Part shown: one piece after another, positions 57,276 through 64,000 of the stretch
Layout: each line of letters starts with the position of its first letter
Numbering within the stretch: the stretch's first letter is position 1
Origin: G965197715 sp965247615
GTDB lineage: Bacteria; Chloroflexota; Dehalococcoidia; Lucifugimonadales; UBA1127
NCBI GenBank assembly: GCA_965247615.1
Contig: OZ252022.1
Location: forward strand, 2,480,001-2,544,000
Length of the DNA stretch: 64,000 bases
Reading direction: 5' to 3'
The notes under the pieces: generated by a model
The model's database searches: none
What the model saw: the letters and a program-made list of their open reading frames with translations, nothing else
Told to the model about the DNA's origin: nothing
Translations under genes and position numbers: made by a program

Positions 57276-59156
57276 CTAACGGATCTCTACTCCGTCCAGC
57301 CAGATGGTGGCGAAGTCCAGGTACTCCTGGACGCGCTCCTTGTTGGCCGGGAGCCCCTTCACCCAGGAGCGGTAGGGGGGGCTGGAGATGCCGCTGTAGG
57401 TGGGGACGAAGTAGACCTGCTCCACGATCATATACTCCTCCAGCTGGCGCCAGAGGTCGGTCCGCAGCTGTGGGTCTCCCGAGGAAAGCATGTCGCTGAT
57501 GAGCTGGGACACCTTCGGGTCCTGGTGTTTCATGCGTGCGGCCGGGGCTATCTCAAAGGCGTTGAGCCACCCGGATGCATCCTCCGGGAAGCGGGGGCCG
57601 CCTGAGGTTGTCCCCCACTCAGAGTGCCAGTCCGTGGACTGGCGGGCGGCGCCAAAGGCGGCCTCATCCAGGAAGTTGAGCTTGACGGTGACTCCCAATT
57701 CCAACATGGCGCCATTGATGTACTCGCCCTGGCGGACCCAGCGCCTGGGGAGCATGATGTCGATCTCCAGGCCGTCGCCGTAGCCTGCCTCGGCAAGGAG
57801 GCGCCGGGCCTCAGCGCGGTCTGCCGTCTTGTCCTTGTTGTAGCCGGGCCAGGTCAGGAAGTCGGGGTGCGTCAACGGGTTGCCGGGGTTCAGGACGGTC
57901 CCGACCTCACCATCACCGCCGCCCAGGGCTTCAATGGCTTCGTACTTATCCAGCCAAAGGGCGAAGGCCCTGCGGACGCGAACATCCTGCACCGGGCTGG
58001 GCTTGATGACGTTGAAGGACCAGCCGCCGGTCTGGCCGCCATAGGGGGCAAACCAGACGTCGTCACCCATGTCCTCGATGTACTTCGCCCGGCGGTCCTG
58101 ATCGGGGTAGTAGGGCGCGCCGCGGGCCCCACCGTCGAGTCGTCCAACGCGGAAGGCCGCATCCATGGCCTGGGGAGAGCCAATGATGAACCACTCAATG
58201 CCGTCCAGGTAGGGCATCTGCTTGCCGAACTCGTCCACTTCCCAATACTTGTCGAAGCGGGTGACCTGGACGCGGCTGCCCTTGGTGAAGCTCTTGAAGG
58301 CGAAGGGGCCCGTTCCGACGTAGCCGATCTCGTTGGGCCGGACGTTCACCTCTCCGCGGTCGAAGAAGGGCTGCATCAGGTGCTTGGGATGTGCGATGGC
58401 CATCCGGGGGATGCCCAGACCCAGGATGTACTGGGGCTGGGGTGTACCCAGGGTGAGACGAACGCGGTTGCCCGACAGGACCTCGGTGGTCTGCAGGTCT
58501 TTGAAGTTCCCCCGGAAGTAGGAGGCGGGGCGAACCACGTCTCCGGCCCTGGCGCCCTGGGAGTTGATATCGAACCAGAACTTCACGTCCTCGGCTGTGA
58601 AGGGCACGCCATCATGCCAGAGGACGTTGTCGCGGATCTTGAAGGTCCACTGGGTGAAGTCCGTACTGGTCTCCCAGCTCTCCGCGAGTCCGGGGCAGAC
58701 GGTGTACACGCTCTCCCGGCAGGACCGGACCAGGTTTCCGCTGCCAGTGAGGCTACTGCTGACGTGGGTGTTGTCATAGGTGGCGGTCTGCATGTGGTCC
58801 CAGCCCGCGCGGGGGTCGCCGCGGTGGGCCAGCCTGAAGTTTCCACCGTATTGGGGCTCTCCGCACAATGACACCGGCGCGCCAAAGCGGCAGTCCTTCC
58901 CACTGCTCGTGGCCATGGCCATGCCATCAGGCTTGGTGGAGGGCGTCTGGGGGGCCGGAGCGGGGGACTGGCCCGGCATGCTGGCCGCCATGGCTGCCTC
59001 CGGCTCCGCGGCCATCGCGGCGGGGGCGGGCTGGGCAGCAGCGGCGGGCTGCTGGGGCTGCTGGGCCGCAGTAGGAGCGGCGGCGGCGCCGCCGCAGGCT
59101 ATGCTGGCCAGGAGCAGCAGGGCGAGGGCGCTGAACAGGATGGTGCGAACGGTCAT
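57276..59156 (-). CDS. Peptide/nickel-type ABC transporter substrate-binding lipoprotein, orphan
   Basis: A 626-residue SBP_bac_5 protein. Lipoprotein signal MTVRTILFSALALLLLASIACG with Cys21, then an about 75-residue Ala/Pro/Gln/Met linker. GLAESWETSTDFTQWTFKIRDNVLWHDG and FTAEDVKFWFD are the family segments, and VGTGPFAFKSFTKGSR follows. It is longer than the protein at 733 and has no permease or ATPase neighbour: MFS, amidohydrolase and SDR genes surround it. AAGGAGGAA precedes the ATG at 59156. It could serve a permease set elsewhere or act as a sensor. The ligand is unknown; its position next to an amidohydrolase suggests a compound used by the cluster. Confidence 0.9.
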   Translation of the reverse strand: MTVRTILFSALALLLLASIACGGAAAAPTAAQQPQQPAAAAQPAPAAMAAEPEAAMAASMPGQSPAPAPQTPSTKPDGMAMATSSGKDCRFGAPVSLCGEPQYGGNFRLAHRGDPRAGWDHMQTATYDNTHVSSSLTGSGNLVRSCRESVYTVCPGLAESWETSTDFTQWTFKIRDNVLWHDGVPFTAEDVKFWFDINSQGARAGDVVRPASYFRGNFKDLQTTEVLSGNRVRLTLGTPQPQYILGLGIPRMAIAHPKHLMQPFFDRGEVNVRPNEIGYVGTGPFAFKSFTKGSRVQVTRFDKYWEVDEFGKQMPYLDGIEWFIIGSPQAMDAAFRVGRLDGGARGAPYYPDQDRRAKYIEDMGDDVWFAPYGGQTGGWSFNVIKPSPVQDVRVRRAFALWLDKYEAIEALGGGDGEVGTVLNPGNPLTHPDFLTWPGYNKDKTADRAEARRLLAEAGYGDGLEIDIMLPRRWVRQGEYINGAMLELGVTVKLNFLDEAAFGAARQSTDWHSEWGTTSGGPRFPEDASGWLNAFEIAPAARMKHQDPKVSQLISDMLSSGDPQLRTDLWRQLEEYMIVEQVYFVPTYSGISSPPYRSWVKGLPANKERVQEYLDFATIWLDGVEIR

Positions 59157-59292
59157 TACGATTCCTCCTTCTGATTCCGGGTTCTTCCTATCCATGAAAA
59201 CCACTGGCAGCGTCCGGGTGTCCTCTGCGCTGCTTCTCTCCCTTACCATCTTCCTACGATGCAGGCGGCCCACCGGTTCTCTGGCGCGCCGG

Positions 59293-60327
59293 CTACAGGG
59301 CGTAGAAGCGCTGGGGGTTGTCGCCCAGGATCTTGTCCACGGCCTCCGGGTTGATCTTCCCATCCTCACGCAGGCGCTGGAGGGCCAGGAGCTCTGAGGA
59401 GGTATCGTTGTGGCCGTAGTCGGTGCCGAGCATGATGTTGCCTTCGCCGGCGTGCTCCAGGACGTAGTCGAGATCGTCGGTGGTCTGGCAGGCAACGAAC
59501 ATGTTGTTTTCCTTCAGGGTGTCCACACCGAGCCACCTCTTGCCCTGCTTGGTGAGACGCAGCTGGGCGTCGTTGAGGGCGTAGGGGACCCACTGGGAGC
59601 TGACCTCGACGAAGCCCCACCGCACGTCTGGGAACTTTTCGGGAATGCCCTTCATCAGGAGGTCATGGAAGGTGCCGACGATGGTGAGCTTGAACTGAGA
59701 GAAGCCGGAGTCCCTGGCGAGGAGGTCCCACATATTGAAGTTGCCCTGGGAGGAGTGGAAGCAGATGGGCATGTCCAGCTTGCCGGCCTCCCGGTAGAGG
59801 GGAAAGAAGTAGGAGTCTCCCATGCGCTTGTCGTGCTCGCCGTTGCGCATGAAGACGCCGCAGGCGCCGTGCTCCTTGGCCCAGTGCAGCTCCTCCAGGG
59901 ACTCGTCCATGCTCATATGGGGGAGTATGGCAGTCCAGCGCAGCCGGCCCTTGCCCATGTCATGGATGTCCGAGACCCAGCGGTTGTAGCTTCGGCAAAG
60001 CGCAAGCTCGGTTTCCGGGCGGCGGGTGAGGGGCCGGAGGAAGATGGTGGGATAGAGGATATGGGTATCGACGCCGAGCTCATCCATGTGAGCGATGCGC
60101 GCGGCGACATCTGAAGCCTCACGGGTGCCCTCAGTGGTGTCGCTGCCGATGTTGGCGTTCTTGGGGAAGACACGGCCCTCGATCATCCACCACTCGGTAG
60201 CCCTCAGGAAGGAGCCGCCCTTCTTCCTGACGACGACCTGGGGCATGAGGTCCCGCTCGGACTCGTCGGCGTAGTCCCAGGTGTGCTCGTTCTCAACGAC
60301 GTGGGCGTCGGCATCGATAATGGCCAT
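59293..60327 (-). CDS. Amidohydrolase family (amidohydrolase_2, ACMSD-like) metal enzyme
   Basis: A 344-residue TIM-barrel metal hydrolase/decarboxylase. The start MAIIDADAHVVENEHTWDY has the DxDxH metal motif at residues 5-9; ICFHSSQGNF and LGTDYGHNDT supply the later His and Asp. These match the ACMSD/gamma-resorcylate decarboxylase branch, whose members decarboxylate or hydrolyse aromatic acids. It ends DKILGDNPQRFYAL, the usual family ending. A promoter with TTGACACC is 80-110 bases upstream. Confidence 0.86.
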   Translation of the reverse strand: MAIIDADAHVVENEHTWDYADESERDLMPQVVVRKKGGSFLRATEWWMIEGRVFPKNANIGSDTTEGTREASDVAARIAHMDELGVDTHILYPTIFLRPLTRRPETELALCRSYNRWVSDIHDMGKGRLRWTAILPHMSMDESLEELHWAKEHGACGVFMRNGEHDKRMGDSYFFPLYREAGKLDMPICFHSSQGNFNMWDLLARDSGFSQFKLTIVGTFHDLLMKGIPEKFPDVRWGFVEVSSQWVPYALNDAQLRLTKQGKRWLGVDTLKENNMFVACQTTDDLDYVLEHAGEGNIMLGTDYGHNDTSSELLALQRLREDGKINPEAVDKILGDNPQRFYAL

Positions 60328-60406
60328 ACAGACTCTCTCCTTGGTGGTATGTGCCTGGGTGTTCCGGGCTACGGCAACGCCAGTTTATGGACGTTGCGTA
60401 CAGAGC

Positions 60407-60436
60407 AGTTAATCACAGACTCAGGTCTGGTGTCAA
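60407..60436 (-). promoter_or_regulatory. Predicted promoter of the amidohydrolase gene
   Basis: On the minus strand, TTGACA (60436-60431), 18 bases starting CCAGA, and TTAACT (60412-60407). Confidence 0.5.
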
Positions 60437-60575
60437 TGCTGGGCAGCTTGCATGTTGTTGTGCAGCAAGAGGGTCAGCGTCATTGGTCAATTTCGCCAGC
60501 AGTAGGGGTGTGCTTCAGGGATAGTTGGGCGAGGGGCTCGTTGGGGCCCTGGCCTTCCGCCGCAGGGCGGCGCAC

Positions 60576-61910
60576 TCAGGGGGAGGTTGTAGGGGCGGCA
60601 GCGGGCTTCTTCGGGGGCGTCGCCAGGAGCATGGCCATGGAGACCAGGGCAAAGACAACGGCAAAGACGGTGAACACCGCGGCGTAGCTCCCGGTCCGAT
60701 CTCGCACCAACCCTGCCAGCAGCGGCCCGAGGGGCGATATGACGGCCTGGACGGGGGCGGCGAAGCCGCGGATGGCACCGATAGATCGGCGGCCGTAGTA
60801 GTCGGCGAAGAGGAGACGCTGGGCGATGGTCCAGCCGCCCTGGGCCAGTCCGAACATGATGCCGAAGAGGACTGCCAGGGGATAGGTATCTGCGATGACG
60901 ATGAAGACCATGGCGACGACGTAGAGGAGGTTGACGATGATTGCCCCGTAACGGACGTGGAGGCGCTCGAGGAGGAAGCCCCAACCGAGGCTGGTCACGG
61001 AGGAGATGGTGGCGAAGATGGTGGTAACGCTGACGGAGAGGCCGGCACTGATTCCCCTATCCTGGAAGTTGGCGATGGCGTGGAGATTGACGGCTGTCTG
61101 GGCGAACCCCACGAAAGCCACGCCGAACATGATGAGCCAGAGGGCGCGGGTGCGCATAGCCTCGCGGAGGGTCCAGGACTCCTCGGCAGGGCGCGGGCGG
61201 GCGCCCGGGGCTGCCCCCGCAGCGGCCTCGGCGTCTGGTTCGCGGCCGTCCGGGTAGAGTCCGAGGTCCTCCGGCCGTCGCCGGATGAAGAGGGCCGAGG
61301 GAACGGTGATGCCCAAGAAGCTCATTCCGGCCAGGGTGGCGTAGGCGTGCCGCCAGCTGTAGGCGACGATGATGGCGTGGATGACCAGGGGCAGCGTCGC
61401 CTGGCCCGCGCGGAGGCCGACGCCGGCGAAGGCCGTGGCCCGGCCCCGCTTGTAGATGAACCAGTTGGCGATGGCGACGGCGATGCCGGACTGGATGCCC
61501 GCGATGGCCACGCCGCGCCCAACGCCGAAGAAGGCCCAGAAGTGCCACGGCTGGGTCATGGCGGCCAAGCCAAGCATACACCCGGCGATGAGCATGCCGG
61601 AGACGACCATGGGTGCGCGGGCGCCGCGGCGGTCCAGGAGCACGCCGATGGCGGCGGAGAAGACGGAGCCGGCGAAGCTACCGGTGGTGAAGGCCAGGGA
61701 TATGGTGGCGCGGGTCCAGCCGAGCTCGTCACCGATGGGCCGTACGAAGACAGCGAGGACGGGGCCGAACATGGTGGCTGAGGCGAAGCTGGCGATGGCG
61801 GCGGAGATAACGATGCTCCAGCCGTAGTAGGAACCCCGAAAGGGCCAGACGGCGGGGACCGCGGGGGAGAACCGAGCCGGGTCGGGCCGCTCCGGTCTAT
61901 CGCTTGCCAT
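60576..61910 (-). CDS. Major facilitator superfamily transporter
   Basis: A 444-residue membrane protein with about 12 hydrophobic segments and a cytoplasmic middle loop (RRRPEDLGLYPDGREPDAEAAAGAAPG). The 2-3 loop carries the weak MFS pattern GVLLDRRGARAPM, and RRPEDLGLYPDG is common in monocarboxylate and oxalate:formate-type (MCT/OFA-like) transporters. Such transporters move organic acids or similar anions. It is cooriented with the amidohydrolase and precedes it in transcription. Confidence 0.88.
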   Translation of the reverse strand: MASDRPERPDPARFSPAVPAVWPFRGSYYGWSIVISAAIASFASATMFGPVLAVFVRPIGDELGWTRATISLAFTTGSFAGSVFSAAIGVLLDRRGARAPMVVSGMLIAGCMLGLAAMTQPWHFWAFFGVGRGVAIAGIQSGIAVAIANWFIYKRGRATAFAGVGLRAGQATLPLVIHAIIVAYSWRHAYATLAGMSFLGITVPSALFIRRRPEDLGLYPDGREPDAEAAAGAAPGARPRPAEESWTLREAMRTRALWLIMFGVAFVGFAQTAVNLHAIANFQDRGISAGLSVSVTTIFATISSVTSLGWGFLLERLHVRYGAIIVNLLYVVAMVFIVIADTYPLAVLFGIMFGLAQGGWTIAQRLLFADYYGRRSIGAIRGFAAPVQAVISPLGPLLAGLVRDRTGSYAAVFTVFAVVFALVSMAMLLATPPKKPAAAPTTSP

Positions 61911-62082
61911 GTGAATGCACCATCGCCCCTTTGCTTGGGAGGCCTACGCTGCGGCGGCGGAAGGGTGTGCACACCACGGGGGCCTCGGCGTAGGGAGGCC
62001 CCCGTGGTGAATCGCTATCGTGTCCCGGGAATCAGGCCGGCAGGGCCGAACAGGGCGGCGCCAGCCGTTCCCAGACTTCAGG

Positions 62083-63123
62083 CTAGGACCCGGCGGCGGG
62101 CAGGGCCGCCTTTACCTTCTGGGCAGCCTCCGGGGTCACCCAGGTTGTCCACCGGTCCTCGTAGGTCTGGAGATAGTAGATGGCGACCTTTTCCCATTCG
62201 CCACCGGTCTCGTTCTCCACTCCCCAGGCCGCGGCCGCGCTGACCTCCTTCGTACCCACGTTGATCTTTCTGAAGAAGTCAACGAGCTCCGGCGGCTTCT
62301 CGAGGAAGCTCTTGTGAGCCGCCACCTTTGTGGGCTGGGTCTCGTAGGCGCAGCCCATCGTCGGTTTGTAGGCTATGTCGTCCTTGGCCTTCATCAGCTC
62401 GTCCCAGCAGGCCTGGTTCCAGGCAGGCTCTTCCAGGACATGCCAGTCGTAGCCGCCGAAGATGCTGGTGGGGGCCCAGTAGTAGCCAAAGACGGGATCC
62501 TTGGTCTTCTGAGCTCCAATCAGGGCTGCGTCCAGTGCTGCGGCGGTGCCGGGGGAAAGCACGTTGTAGTACTCGTCCAAGCCGTAGGCTGTAAACTTGG
62601 CCCGGTTGATCTCCGTGCACTGCCAGCCGATGATGCAGTTGTAGAAGATACCCTTGTTGGGGTCCTCCGGGTCCTCGAACAGCTTGACGATTTCGGGCCG
62701 CTTCAGGTCCTCGATGGTCTTGACGTTGTGCTCCTCCGCGACCCACGTGGGAACGACCCAGAACTGGTCGCCGCCTCCATAGATGTCGCCAAGTTCCACG
62801 ACGCTGCCTTCGGTGGTTACCTTGTCCCACCATTCCTGGAAGTTGCCAGGCCATGCCTCGATGTTGATGTCAATGTCGCCCTGCTCGAGGGCAGTCTGAC
62901 CCATGACGGTGTTGACCACGACCTCTTCGACCATGTGCCCATAGCCCTTCTCCACGATGAACTTGGCGATGGCGTTCTCGATCCAGTTGGTCTCAAAGGT
63001 GTTGTCCTGGAGCCTGATGGTCAAGGGCTCCGCCTCACCGCCGCAGGCGGCAAAGAGGGCCGCCAGGATGAGGGCTGCAGGCAGCACTAGGAACCGTCTC
63101 CACTTGTACACGCTGTCAATCAT
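62083..63123 (-). CDS. Glycine betaine/proline ABC transporter substrate-binding lipoprotein
   Basis: A 346-residue OpuAC-family binding protein. Lipoprotein signal with Cys27 in LFAACGGEAEP. The type II binding-protein pattern is seen in LEQGDIDINIEAWPGNFQEWWDKV, DQFWVVPTWV, GYYWAPTSIFGGYDW, and TGGEWEKVAIYYLQTYEDRWTTWV; the many Trp fit the aromatic cage for quaternary amines. Binds a trimethylammonium-type compound (betaine, choline, carnitine) by family. AGAGGAGAGGAA precedes the ATG. Its permease is encoded just upstream. Confidence 0.9.
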   Translation of the reverse strand: MIDSVYKWRRFLVLPAALILAALFAACGGEAEPLTIRLQDNTFETNWIENAIAKFIVEKGYGHMVEEVVVNTVMGQTALEQGDIDINIEAWPGNFQEWWDKVTTEGSVVELGDIYGGGDQFWVVPTWVAEEHNVKTIEDLKRPEIVKLFEDPEDPNKGIFYNCIIGWQCTEINRAKFTAYGLDEYYNVLSPGTAAALDAALIGAQKTKDPVFGYYWAPTSIFGGYDWHVLEEPAWNQACWDELMKAKDDIAYKPTMGCAYETQPTKVAAHKSFLEKPPELVDFFRKINVGTKEVSAAAAWGVENETGGEWEKVAIYYLQTYEDRWTTWVTPEAAQKVKAALPAAGS

Positions 63124-63261
63124 AGATTCCTCTCCTCTCGGACTATCTGGTTGGACGACACGGGTTGTTACTCCCGTCAGTTGATGCCGATTGTTTCCGG
63201 TCCCAACACCTCCTTCTTATCATTTCACGATGGGTCCCCGGGCCATGGCCAAAGGCGCGGG

Positions 63262-64000
63262 TTATTCGGCGGACTTTATGGGCTGCCGCGACCTGGCGAA
63301 GCCCTGGGTGATGCGGTCCAGGATGATGGCCATGATGACGATGCCCACGCCCCCGATGAGGCCGCGGCCGACATCCAGCCGCGCAATCCCGTTGAGGACC
63401 TCTACGCCCAGGCCCTTGGCGCCGATCATGGAGGCGATGACCACCATGGCAAGGCTCATCATGATGGTCTGGTTGAGGCCGGCCATGACGGTGGGAAGAG
63501 CCAGGGGGATCTGCACCTTGAACAGGAGCTGACCGGTGGTGGAGCCGAAGGCCCGCGCCGCCTCCAGGACGCTGGAGTCAACCTGGCGGATGCCGAGGTT
63601 GGTCAGGCGGATTATCGGAGGGACAGCGTAAATCAGTGTGGCGACGACAGCCGGGACTTTACCCAAGCCAAAAAGCATCAGGACGGGGATGAGGTACACA
63701 AAGCTGGGCATGGTCTGCATCATATCCAGGACGGGGCGCTGCAGGGCGTCGAAGCGGTCCCATCGTGCGGAGAAGATGCCGGCGGGAACGCCAAGGACAA
63801 CGGCGAGCAGGGTGGCGACCATCACGAGCGCGAGGGTCGACATGGCCTGGTCCCACAGGTTCAGGAACCCCAAGGCCAGCATCATGCCTGTCGCCATGAT
63901 GGCAAAGCGGCGTCCGACCATCCGGTAGGAGATGAGCACCACGACAACGACCACGACCCACCAGGGCAGCAGCTGCAGCCACTTCTCCAGGGGAACGAGG
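63262..64000 (-). CDS. Glycine betaine/proline ABC transporter permease (ProW type), 5' end beyond window
   Basis: Permease of the OpuA/ProU family. The open frame runs to the end of the window, and PLEKWLQLLPWWVVVVVV is readable there, so the true start is past 64000. The visible part has the membrane core, with the EAA loop VDSSVLEAARAFGSTTGQLL and QIPLALPTVMAG. The ATPase gene (proV type) is expected beyond the window. The end reads LDRITQGFARSRQPIKSAE. It is transcribed before the binding protein at 62083. Confidence 0.9.
   Translation of the reverse strand, partial: LVPLEKWLQLLPWWVVVVVVVLISYRMVGRRFAIMATGMMLALGFLNLWDQAMSTLALVMVATLLAVVLGVPAGIFSARWDRFDALQRPVLDMMQTMPSFVYLIPVLMLFGLGKVPAVVATLIYAVPPIIRLTNLGIRQVDSSVLEAARAFGSTTGQLLFKVQIPLALPTVMAGLNQTIMMSLAMVVIASMIGAKGLGVEVLNGIARLDVGRGLIGGVGIVIMAIILDRITQGFARSRQPIKSAE

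Noticed and set aside
53596..57279. A 1,227-codon open frame on the plus strand opposite the catabolic cluster
   Set aside because: It is antisense to several clear genes and has the Gly/Asp/Val-rich bias of a frame opposite GC-rich coding DNA. Only its last part, near 57031, carries the transposase-like segment.
1..64000. CRISPR arrays, rRNA or tRNA genes
   Set aside because: No regularly spaced direct repeats and no stretch of rRNA-like or cloverleaf-forming sequence was found by reading; a covariance scan would be decisive.

Overview
The window is a 64 kb piece of a GC-rich bacterial chromosome, densely coded, with no rRNA, tRNA or CRISPR array that I could find. The protein families and gene order (a 47-residue DUF5679 protein, a PspA plus PspAA pair, short EF-Ts, short IF-2, MEP-pathway genes inside the rpsB-tsf-pyrH-frr block, orphan peptide-transporter lipoproteins, many small catabolic enzymes) fit a Chloroflexota of the Dehalococcoidia/SAR202 type. 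That placement is inference from gene content, not a search result.

Layout. 1-8.7 kb (+): end of prfB, an oligopeptide ABC transporter operon without ATPases, a DUF5679 gene followed by a split TPP-dependent decarboxylase, and a two-domain M16 peptidase. 8.7-10.5 kb (-): a DUF1801 protein and the PspAA/PspA envelope-stress pair. 10.6-28.8 kb (-): a housekeeping block read in the order rpsB, tsf, pyrH, frr, uppS, cdsA, dxr, rseP, ispG, acyl-CoA dehydrogenase, proS, then nusA, ylxR, infB, rbfA, truB. 29-29.9 kb (+): a GreA-type factor fused to a recombinase-like N-terminal domain. 30-36.6 kb (-): rarA, an alpha/beta hydrolase, selA and ccmABCD. 36.9-38.2 kb (+): speH and speE. 38.4-40.3 kb (-): a two-subunit Rieske dioxygenase. 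40.9-47.2 kb (+): pcrA/uvrD and two consecutive E1 alpha/beta pairs of 2-oxoacid (or acetoin) dehydrogenases. 47.4-50.2 kb: a small conserved-looking protein, a RidA homologue, a phosphoesterase and dinB. 50.3-64 kb (-): an accessory catabolic cluster (luciferase-like oxidoreductase, YciI, D-aminoacylase-like hydrolase, SelA-like PLP enzyme, isochorismatase-like protein, dienelactone hydrolase-like protein, SDR, peptide-binding lipoprotein, amidohydrolase, MFS transporter, glycine betaine/proline ABC components).

How it works together. The 10-29 kb block joins translation (S2, EF-Ts, RRF, IF-2, RbfA, TruB, ProRS), transcription (NusA, GreA-like), isoprenoid supply (Dxr, IspG) and its lipid-carrier use (UppS, CdsA). 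Several sigma70-like promoters with 17-bp spacers can be read directly; four share TTGACACC at the -35 side. Five copies of an intergenic palindrome (core GTCGCTGGCGCGAC) are scattered through the window, and a decayed transposase fragment sits near 57.05 kb.

The most unusual items are the recombinase-domain/GreA fusion, a ~110-residue insertion in RseP, changed key residues in several enzymes (RF2 SPY in place of SPF, an Asp at the hydrolase nucleophile position, a Thr in place of the isochorismatase-family Cys, loss of the CcmC WWD-motif Asp), and the 50-64 kb catabolic cluster, whose substrate I cannot name.
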